Shown: in pieces, positions 24,790-31,982 of the stretch
Layout of the letters: the number at the start of each line of letters is the position of its first letter
Position numbering within the stretch: position 1 is the first letter of the stretch
Source of the DNA: Sulfurimonas sp.
Lineage (GTDB): Bacteria > Campylobacterota > Campylobacteria > Campylobacterales > Sulfurimonadaceae
Assembly: GCA_026988735.1 (NCBI GenBank)
Contig: JALSKR010000252.1
Span: 1-31,982 of the forward strand
Direction: 5' to 3'
Length of the DNA stretch: 31,982 nt
Program-made: the position numbers and the translations under genes
Notes under the pieces: model-generated
Database searches by the model: none
Told to the model about the DNA's origin: nothing
The model's input: the letters and a program-made list of their open reading frames with translations, nothing else

Positions 24790-25521
24790 TTATGTTAATG
24801 TGAACGGTATATGTTTACGCGTGAGTTCCTCTTGAAACATGTCAAAATATTTTTTCACTTCTTCATTGTTTTCTCCGCTTAGTGAGAGCTCTACATTTGG
24901 TTTTTCGTTTATAAAAACAGGCAGTGATGAGAGTTCAATGCTCTTTGGAAGTTGTTGCATAAGGCTTATAAGAGTATTTTCACTTGTTTTTGCTTTGAGT
25001 GTATATCTGTATTTCTTTGTGGAGGAGGAGAAGTGCTTTTTTATTATTTCACTGGTCATAGGATGTGACATAGATGGAAATCCCGGCATAAAAAAGAATT
25101 TTTTGTCTAAGGCAAAACCGGACATATTGTTAACTGGATTTGGTAGAAGTTCTGCATTTGGCGGTATTTCCGCCATGTGGATACGATGGGGATATGCCTC
25201 GTTACCAAATTTTTTGATAATGTCCTGTTTGAATTTTTCATGCGTTACGGGCTTGGAATTTCTAAAAACTTCTGATGCAACTTCCCGTGTCAAATCATCA
25301 GGTGTAGAACCGATACCTCCAAAAGAAAACATGACAGCATTTTTATCTTCTTTTATCATTGTGTATGTTCTTTTCATTAGTTCTACATCGTCTTTGATTA
25401 TGAAAGATGCAAAAAGTTCATGATCGTATTTTGCAAGTTCATTTTTAAGAAATTCAAAATGTTTGTCAGTTCGTCTACCGTTAAGAATCTCTGTTCCTAT
25501 TATTACTGCATAAAAATTCAT
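24790..25521 (-). CDS. CinA/MoaB-type molybdopterin-binding domain protein
   Basis: This 243-aa protein has the MoCF_biosynth fold: IIGTEILNGRRTD at the start, then FSFGGIGSTPDDLTREV, the loop that binds molybdopterin in MoaB/MogA and nucleotides in CinA. The later region (PNPVNNMSGFALDKKFFFMP) follows CinA's N-terminal domain, but the C-terminal nicotinamide deamidase domain is missing. It may act in pyridine nucleotide repair (ADP-ribose pyrophosphatase-like) or be inactive. It is divergent from the acidic protein/adk operon. Confidence 0.82.
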   Translation of the reverse strand: MNFYAVIIGTEILNGRRTDKHFEFLKNELAKYDHELFASFIIKDDVELMKRTYTMIKEDKNAVMFSFGGIGSTPDDLTREVASEVFRNSKPVTHEKFKQDIIKKFGNEAYPHRIHMAEIPPNAELLPNPVNNMSGFALDKKFFFMPGFPSMSHPMTSEIIKKHFSSSTKKYRYTLKAKTSENTLISLMQQLPKSIELSSLPVFINEKPNVELSLSGENNEEVKKYFDMFQEELTRKHIPFTLT

Positions 25522-25540
25522 AGTATCACTTTTTTACATA

Positions 25541-25546
25541 ATTATA
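25541..25546 (-). promoter_or_regulatory. -10 box of the CinA-type gene
   Basis: TATAAT on the minus strand (in ACTATAATTATG) is about 20 nt before the ATG. The 60-nt gap must also hold the plus-strand promoter of the acidic protein/adk pair; TATTAT at 25547-25552 is a possible -10. Confidence 0.4.
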
Positions 25547-25581
25547 GTATTATTACACAAATAATACATTAAGGACAGAAA

Positions 25582-26534
<953 letters not shown>

Positions 26535-26535
26535 G

Positions 26536-27981
26536 CTATGATTTGGGTCGATAGACCCGAATATTTTCATAGCCTTTGGCATCACGCAAATACTGTGCGT
26601 GGAGCTGGCTCATTATGCCTTTATCACAGTACAGAAGATACTCTTTGTCCTGAGGAAGCTTGTCAAACTCTGTTTTTAGTTTATGAAAAGGTATTTTAAG
26701 AGTCTTACATGTAAGGGCAATACACTCTTCTTCGGGACGAATATCTATAACTGTAAAATCACCATTTTGCAAATCGTTGATGACTTCGACAGGAGCCAGA
26801 TTTGTAATATCATCTACTATTTCATCAATACTTAAATGCTGTGCATTTTGTACTGCCGTATCAAGTACATCATAGTTGAATTTTTGTGCTACTTTTTCCA
26901 TACGTTTGTGCGAACCGTGTGTGATTGGGTTTTGAGAAATAACACCGCAATACTCAGGCATACTTTCGGCAAAATGACGAGTGCCGATTTCATTGGCGAT
27001 GTTCATGATGTCAGGTTTGTTCATTGTTGCCAATGGACGTAAAATGAGCTTGTTGCTGACTTCGTCTATGAGTGCAAGATTACGAAGCGTCTGGCTTGAA
27101 ACTTGGGCAACACTCTCTCCTGTTACAAGGGCATCTATCTCCATTTCATTGGCAACTTTTTCAGCAGCTTGAAGCATAAGTCGCTTGAGCATTACACCCA
27201 TATAAGTCGGAGGCGTTGCTCTGAAGATTTCTGTAAGCACATTATCAAAAGCAATAGAGATAAATTTCACTTTGTGAGAAGATCCAAATTTATTCCAAAG
27301 ATACAGAGCAACCTGTTTTACACCGATTTCATGTGCCATACCGCCAAGATTAAAAAAAATAAAATGCGTTTTTATTCCTCGCTTCATTGTTAGATATGAA
27401 GCTACAGTAGAATCAAATCCACCAGACATCAGTGAGAGTATATCGCCCTGTGTTCCAATGGGAAAACCGCTGAGCCCTTTGTATTTTGCAGAAATAAAGT
27501 TCAGTTGGTTTTGAATAAGTTCCATCTGTACAATCACATCAGGATTCTTCAACGAAACATTTTTTGCTTTTGAGTTTGCCAAGAGATGTCCGCCGACAGT
27601 TCTTTCTATATCAATAGAGCTGAAGTCATGTTTCCCTGTTCTTTTAACTCTTACTACAAAAGTCTTATCAGCAAGAGAGTCGGCTACAAGTTGGCGAATT
27701 TTTGTTTTTATTTTATCAAGACTGTCCATATTATCAAACTGTAGGACTTCAAGTATCTGCTCAATTCCTGGAGTATCCAACAACTTTTGTCTGACTTCTG
27801 GTAAAACATCTTTTGGGGTTAAAACTTCAATTTTATCTGAATACTTTTTTACTTGTATATCTAGATTGATACGCTGTAGAATTGTAAGCAGATTATTATA
27901 AAGTTGCCCGACCATCTGACGCTTTGCAGATGCTCCTTTAATCATAATTTCAGGAAAAAGTTTTAAAATAAATTTTTGCAC
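26536..27981 (-). CDS. thiI: tRNA 4-thiouridylation / thiamine sulfur transferase ThiI
   Basis: This protein activates U8 of tRNA with ATP and inserts sulfur to form 4-thiouridine. With its rhodanese domain it also serves thiazole synthesis. The 481 residues hold a ferredoxin-like/THUMP region (about 1-165), the PP-loop SGGFDST at 186-192, C345 (PEYCGVIS, the disulfide partner), and a C-terminal rhodanese domain with the persulfide cysteine C452 in YCDKG. These match the roles of E. coli C344 and C456. The start is GTG, 8 nt from AAGG and 11 nt after the short adk. Confidence 0.95.
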   Translation of the reverse strand: MQKFILKLFPEIMIKGASAKRQMVGQLYNNLLTILQRINLDIQVKKYSDKIEVLTPKDVLPEVRQKLLDTPGIEQILEVLQFDNMDSLDKIKTKIRQLVADSLADKTFVVRVKRTGKHDFSSIDIERTVGGHLLANSKAKNVSLKNPDVIVQMELIQNQLNFISAKYKGLSGFPIGTQGDILSLMSGGFDSTVASYLTMKRGIKTHFIFFNLGGMAHEIGVKQVALYLWNKFGSSHKVKFISIAFDNVLTEIFRATPPTYMGVMLKRLMLQAAEKVANEMEIDALVTGESVAQVSSQTLRNLALIDEVSNKLILRPLATMNKPDIMNIANEIGTRHFAESMPEYCGVISQNPITHGSHKRMEKVAQKFNYDVLDTAVQNAQHLSIDEIVDDITNLAPVEVINDLQNGDFTVIDIRPEEECIALTCKTLKIPFHKLKTEFDKLPQDKEYLLYCDKGIMSQLHAQYLRDAKGYENIRVYRPKS

Positions 27982-27992
27982 GTTTGTGGCCT

Positions 27993-28571
27993 TTAGATTT
28001 TTGATTGAATAAACTCTTCCATTTCAGAAACTATTGTTTCAATACTTCCTTCTCCAGAAATTGTTTTTAGGATACCTTTTTTTGTATAAAAATCTCTGAT
28101 TTGTTGCAATGGTTCTGTATATACACGCATGCGGTTATTAAACACTTCATTATTGTCATCTTCACCTCTTGCACGACCAAGCACTCTATTTCTTGCTGTT
28201 TCTTCGCTCACTTTGACTTCTATAACGCTGACAAGTTCAATGTCCTTGTGCTCTTGAAGATATTTGTCAAGCGCGAGCATCTGCTCAACACTTCTTGGGT
28301 AACCGTCTATTATGATAATATCAGTAGGAGATGTCTTAATGGCATTGATGATAGTCTCTATGACGATATTAATAGGAACAATCTCGCCTTTTGAGATATA
28401 TTTGTGTATTTCTTTGCCTCTTTGGCTCCCACTTGCAACTTCCGCACGGAGCATATCACCGGTAGAGTAGTGTGTTATGTTGGCATTATTTTTAGCTATG
28501 AGTTCGGCATCTGTAGTTTTACCAGAGCCTGGAGCTCCGATAATAAGAAAGAGTTTTTTTGTATGTGACAT
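27993..28571 (-). CDS. adk: Adenylate kinase, short campylobacterial form
   Basis: This 192-aa nucleoside monophosphate kinase has the P-loop [42 protein letters not shown] and GRARGEDDN with a one-turn LID. The sequence is strikingly like Helicobacter pylori Adk as I remember it. I set the start at 28571, 9 nt after AAGG and just past the aspS stop; a longer frame to 28634 overlaps aspS and adds a tail without family features. Gene order aspS-adk is the ancestral arrangement in the group. It follows that the cell has two adenylate kinases. Confidence 0.94.
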   Translation of the reverse strand: MSHTKKLFLIIGAPGSGKTTDAELIAKNNANITHYSTGDMLRAEVASGSQRGKEIHKYISKGEIVPINIVIETIINAIKTSPTDIIIIDGYPRSVEQMLALDKYLQEHKDIELVSVIEVKVSEETARNRVLGRARGEDDNNEVFNNRMRVYTEPLQQIRDFYTKKGILKTISGEGSIETIVSEMEEFIQSKI

Positions 28572-28575
28572 AATA

Positions 28576-30333
28576 TTATGCCTTAGTTTGTTCACGCAGG
28601 CGTATATGTAAGTCACGCAGTTGTGTATTGTCAACAGGACTCGGTGCTTTAGTTAACAGACAAGATGCTTTTTGTGTTTTAGGAAATGCTATAACATCAC
28701 GAATGCTTGTTTTTTTCGTTAAAAGCATAATGAGTCTGTCAAATCCTAAAGCAAAACCACCATGTGGAGGTGCACCGAACTTCAGAGCATCAAGCAAGAA
28801 ACCGAATTTTTCCTGTGCCTCTTCTTCTGCAATACCAAGAAGTTTAAAGACCTCTTCTTGCACTTCTTCTTTGTGGATACGAATAGAACCGCCACCAAGT
28901 TCTGTACCATTCAAAACAATGTCATAAGCGATAGACTCTATCTCTTCTACATCATCTTTGTCAGTATCTTTTGGCATTGTAAATGGATGGTGCAGTGCTT
29001 TTACACGACCGTCTTCAACTTCAAACATCGGAAAGTCAACAACCCATACAAATTCAAAAGCATTTTCATCAATAAGATTCATCTTTTCATGCTCAGCGAT
29101 GAAGTTTCTAAATCTTCCCATGTAATCCCAAACAACTTTTTTCTCGCCTGCACCAAAGAAGACAACATCACCGACTTCAAGCTCAGTTCTTTCAATAATA
29201 AGGGCAATATCTTCTTCTGAGAAAAACTTAGTCAAAGGACCTTTTAGCCCGTCTTCTTTCATTTGGAAGTATCCAAGACCATGTGCGCCAAACTTACGAA
29301 CATAATCTTCAAAAGATTTCATTTCACGTTTTGAAAAGATTAAATCGGCACCTGGAACTTTAAGCGCCTTGATGCGGTTTACATGTGGTTTTTTAGCAAT
29401 GTTTGTAAAGATTTCATTGTCACATCTCTCAAAAATATCAATAACATCTACCATTTTAAGATCATATCGTAAATCCGGTTTGTCTGAACCGTATAACTCC
29501 ATAGCGTCTTTATATGTAATACGGTTAAACGGAGGTTTGATTGCAACACCACAGGCATCAAACATTGCAACAAGCAGATCTTCAGCTATTTTCATAACAT
29601 CTTCCTGGTTGCAAAAGCTCATTTCAACATCTATTTGTGTAAATTCAGGCTGACGGTCTGCTCTTAAATCTTCATCACGGAAACATTTTGCGATTTGGAA
29701 ATATCTGTCAAATCCACCGACCATTAAAAGCTGTTTGAAAAGCTGTGGTGACTGTGGAAGCGCGTAAAATTCACCGTTATGCACACGAGAAGGTACCAAA
29801 TAGTCTCTTGCCCCCTCTGGTGTTGACTTAGTCAAAATCGGTGTTTCAACTTCCAAAAATCCATTTTTATCAAGGATATTTCTTGCGGCAATTGCTGCTT
29901 TTGAACGCAGACGAAAAACTTCATACATATCAGGATCACGAAGTTCGAGGTAACGGTATTTGAGTCTTGTCTCTTCACCGACATTTTTATCACCGATAAC
30001 AAAAGGAACAGGTGCAGATTTGTTTTCTATAATAAGTTCGTTAACAACAATTTCAATAGAACCTGTTTTTAGGCGAGGATTTGTTAGTCCTTCACCACGT
30101 AGACGCACTTTTCCTTTGGCTATTAAAACATATTCATCACGAACATCATTTGCTACTTTATGCGCCTCTTTTGAATCTTCGGGATCACATGTAAGCTGAA
30201 TAAGCCCTGTTTTATCACGTAAATCTATGAAAATGATTCCACCATGATCACGGTAGTTATTCGCCCAACCAGTCAGTACGACATCTTCTCCAACATTTGT
30301 TTCATTTAAATCTGTACAGTAATGCGTTCTCAA
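28576..30333 (-). CDS. aspS: Aspartyl-tRNA synthetase
   Basis: This class II synthetase charges tRNA-Asp (and often tRNA-Asn in this phylum, which usually uses an amidotransferase; not deducible here). The 585 residues have an N-terminal anticodon-binding OB fold ([20 protein letters not shown], then [11 protein letters not shown]), motif 2 [18 protein letters not shown], the bacterial GAD insert (about 290-400), and motif 3 with [12 protein letters not shown]. The TTG start (30333) gives the standard N-terminus; the frame continues open to 30414 but there it overlaps the promoter. AGAGGA lies upstream. Confidence 0.96.
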   Translation of the reverse strand: MRTHYCTDLNETNVGEDVVLTGWANNYRDHGGIIFIDLRDKTGLIQLTCDPEDSKEAHKVANDVRDEYVLIAKGKVRLRGEGLTNPRLKTGSIEIVVNELIIENKSAPVPFVIGDKNVGEETRLKYRYLELRDPDMYEVFRLRSKAAIAARNILDKNGFLEVETPILTKSTPEGARDYLVPSRVHNGEFYALPQSPQLFKQLLMVGGFDRYFQIAKCFRDEDLRADRQPEFTQIDVEMSFCNQEDVMKIAEDLLVAMFDACGVAIKPPFNRITYKDAMELYGSDKPDLRYDLKMVDVIDIFERCDNEIFTNIAKKPHVNRIKALKVPGADLIFSKREMKSFEDYVRKFGAHGLGYFQMKEDGLKGPLTKFFSEEDIALIIERTELEVGDVVFFGAGEKKVVWDYMGRFRNFIAEHEKMNLIDENAFEFVWVVDFPMFEVEDGRVKALHHPFTMPKDTDKDDVEEIESIAYDIVLNGTELGGGSIRIHKEEVQEEVFKLLGIAEEEAQEKFGFLLDALKFGAPPHGGFALGFDRLIMLLTKKTSIRDVIAFPKTQKASCLLTKAPSPVDNTQLRDLHIRLREQTKA

Positions 30334-30364
30334 AATATAGAGTCCTCTATAAATAATTTTCGCG

Positions 30365-30393
30365 ATTATACCTAAATATAGTATAATTGACAA
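30365..30393. promoter_or_regulatory. Overlapping divergent promoters of aspS and nadK
   Basis: On the minus strand TTGTCA (30388-30393), 17 nt, TATAAT (30365-30370) is a near-consensus promoter for aspS. On the plus strand TATAAT (30382-30387) serves nadK and lies inside the aspS spacer. They cannot be bound by polymerase at once. Confidence 0.6.
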
Positions 30394-30416
30394 AATTATT
30401 AAACAAAAGAGCAAAC

Positions 30417-31271
30417 TTGGAAAGAAAAATAATTAAAAAAATCGGTGTAATTTTACGTCCCTCTACTCCAGAATTAAAAGAGAGCTATTTTAAGCTTGAA
30501 AAAATTTTCAAAAAGTATCAAATAGATGTCACCATAGAAAGTATAAGTGGCGGAATGATTGGTGTTATGGGTATGGAGTTTGAACATTTATGTCAGAATT
30601 CTGATGCTCTTGTGACATTAGGTGGAGATGGCACACTTATATCCACTGTAAGACGCTCTTTTAAATATGATATACCTGTTTTTGGTGTTTATGCAGGAAG
30701 TTTGGGTTTTTTAGCAGATATTAACCTTGATGAACTTGATGAATTTGTGTCAAATTTGGTACAAGGAAACTATAGGCTGGATGAGCGTTCAATTCTTGAA
30801 GCACAGATTATTCAAAATGATAAAGAGGCAATATTATATGCCTTTAATGATATTGTTGTAACACGTCCCTCTGTTTCAAATATGATACATGTAGAAACGC
30901 TCGTCGATTCAAAAGCTTTTAACACTTATTATGGTGATGGTGTTATTGTTTCTACACCGACAGGCTCAACGGCATATAATCTCTCAGCCGGAGGACCTGT
31001 ACTTTTTCCTCTGACCAATGTGTTTGCTCTTACTCCGATTTGTCCGCATTCATTGACACAAACACCGGTAGTATTACCAGGAAAATTTTCTATAGAGATG
31101 AAAACACCTAAAGACAAAGCTTTGGTTATTATTGATGGGCAGGACAAACATGAACTTGAAATAGGACAGAGCATACATATTAAACTGGCAAAGAAGAAGG
31201 TTAAACTCATCCATAGAGAAGAGTTTAATTATTTTGATGTATTAAAAGAAAAATTGCATTGGGGTGATTAG
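30417..31271 (+). CDS. nadK: NAD kinase
   Basis: This enzyme phosphorylates NAD to NADP. From the TTG at 30417 it is 284 aa, with the signature GGDG at 69-72 ([16 protein letters not shown]), then [19 protein letters not shown] and the glycine-rich [15 protein letters not shown]. An earlier in-frame TTG (30387) overlaps the -10 box, so it cannot be in the mRNA; 30417 has AAAGAG before it. No ATG is available before residue 50 or so. It is convergent with the next gene by 4 nt. Confidence 0.95.
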   Translation: MERKIIKKIGVILRPSTPELKESYFKLEKIFKKYQIDVTIESISGGMIGVMGMEFEHLCQNSDALVTLGGDGTLISTVRRSFKYDIPVFGVYAGSLGFLADINLDELDEFVSNLVQGNYRLDERSILEAQIIQNDKEAILYAFNDIVVTRPSVSNMIHVETLVDSKAFNTYYGDGVIVSTPTGSTAYNLSAGGPVLFPLTNVFALTPICPHSLTQTPVVLPGKFSIEMKTPKDKALVIIDGQDKHELEIGQSIHIKLAKKKVKLIHREEFNYFDVLKEKLHWGD

Positions 31272-31858
31272 TCTATATTTATATTTGATGAACTGTCAGA
31301 GTTCTTTTTTATAAGTTTTTTGATCTGTTCTGCAGTATAAGTCTTTTGAGTTGGATTTTCATTAAGCAGATCAAACCTGATTTGTATAGTAAGTTTTCCA
31401 AGTGCTTCACCAAGTTGTTGGTCATCATTACTGAGTGTCCCATCTTTTGATAGTTCTGATACAACTTTGAGAAAATTATTATATTCATTTAACACAGCTG
31501 GTGAAGCAAAAATAGCAAGCCTGTGTGTTACAAACTGGAGTTTCGTAATATCTTTGTCTGTTAAAAGAGTTTCATCTGCCATATCTTCCATAAGATCTAG
31601 CAGTCTTTCATAAGTTGCCGCTTTTAAATCAAGAAACTTGATATTTTGTTCTTTTTCTATTTCTACTTCTGTCTGTTTATTAAGAAGCAGGGCGGTAATG
31701 AAAACAGTAGCAATAGTACCTAAAATGATTAAAACAATCTCTTGGGTAAAAGGTGTTGTATCAGTTACTTTATAGGCATATCGTAAGTATGCATAGCCAG
31801 CAATTAATGTGATAAATGTCAAAATGAGATAAATAAGTTTTTTCGTATAGTTACTCAA
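31268..31858 (-). CDS. Two-helix membrane protein of unknown family
   Basis: This 196-aa protein has two N-terminal membrane helices (about 7-28 and 39-60), then a long soluble part with a helical, Leu-rich pattern (KAATYERLLDLMEDMADETL) up to a Lys/Ser/Asn-rich end. I do not recognise it. Both helices form a hairpin with the soluble domain on the cytoplasmic side. The start is TTG with AAAGG 8 nt upstream. The tail overlaps nadK by 4 nt. No functional context. Confidence 0.75.
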   Translation of the reverse strand: MSNYTKKLIYLILTFITLIAGYAYLRYAYKVTDTTPFTQEIVLIILGTIATVFITALLLNKQTEVEIEKEQNIKFLDLKAATYERLLDLMEDMADETLLTDKDITKLQFVTHRLAIFASPAVLNEYNNFLKVVSELSKDGTLSNDDQQLGEALGKLTIQIRFDLLNENPTQKTYTAEQIKKLIKKNSDSSSNINID

Positions 31859-31918
31859 AAAGGGTGCCTTTTAAATTTAATAAAAAGAATTATATCCAAA
31901 TTTAGGTATAATGTAATT

Positions 31919-31982
31919 ATGAAGAGGCTATTTTACTATTTATTTTTTTTATATTCTATCCAATCGTCTGTATTTGCTTATC
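31919..31982 (+). CDS. Start of an exported protein (partial)
   Basis: An ORF opens at 31919 and runs off the window, reading MKRLFYYLFFLYSIQSSVFA then Y: a classical signal peptide with A-x-A-like end. No ribosome site precedes the ATG, and a TATAAT box (31907-31912) sits only 7 nt upstream, so a leaderless transcript is possible. The protein's identity cannot be told. Confidence 0.5.
   Translation, partial: MKRLFYYLFFLYSIQSSVFAY

Noticed and set aside
24839..25423. 194-codon plus-strand ORF opposite the CinA-type gene
   Set aside because: Antisense; no ribosome site or recognisable motifs. The minus-strand gene has the MoCF motifs.

Overview
The window is about 32 kb of AT-rich chromosomal DNA, densely coding, from a free-living member of the Campylobacterota (Epsilonproteobacteria), most likely Sulfurimonas or a close relative. 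Pointers are the short Helicobacter-type adenylate kinase beside aspS, the roughly 400-residue DapD type, the tandem flgG2/flgG pair behind a sigma-54 promoter, a possible ciaD-like gene next to purU, and TATAAT-type -10 boxes with weak -35 elements. The genus call is inference from remembered protein families, not from a search. No rRNA, tRNA, CRISPR array, insertion sequence or integrase was recognised.

Layout. (1) 1-6864, minus strand: a long housekeeping run starting at folD and going through lepB, an M50 protease, rpiB, a coiled-coil protein, apt, trpB and pepA, then metE, which leaves the window. A structured leader of about 300 nt with its own promoter separates pepA and metE. (2) 6925-9069: a small cytochrome c and a CitE/HpcH-family lyase, convergent with a TonB/TolA-like protein. 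(3) 9182-11316: hemL, an AtpZ-like protein and a membrane protein, ending at a hairpin shared with the convergent pair rpoD plus a PAS/degenerate-kinase-like protein. (4) 13961-15639: sigma-54 promoter and the flgF(flgG2)-flgG rod genes. (5) 15771-19229: leuD-leuB-TPR-ciaD-like-purU-trmL, closely packed. (6) 19233-24741: a more accessory stretch with very small ORFs, a CI-like S24 repressor with repeated TTGCAA sites at its promoter, an SH3/NlpC-P60 lipoprotein, a minimal rod-like flagellar protein, dapD, an ankyrin protein, and a small cluster of a 42-aa membrane peptide, a DUF6166-HTH protein and a ribbon-helix-helix protein. (7) 24790-31982: a CinA-type protein, an acidic protein coupled to a long-type adk, the operon aspS-adk(short)-thiI, nadK, a two-helix membrane protein and the start of a secreted protein.

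Together the genes are mostly core metabolism (one-carbon, Trp, Leu, Lys and haem synthesis, purine salvage, NADP), protein export and processing, tRNA modification and charging, the primary sigma factor, and distal rod assembly. The points most worth a second look are: an over-represented 10-bp palindrome TTACATGTAA lying inside genes in two different reading frames; two different adenylate kinases within 2.1 kb; the structured metE leader; a PAS/kinase-like protein translationally coupled to rpoD; and unannotated micro-ORFs next to the S24 repressor.
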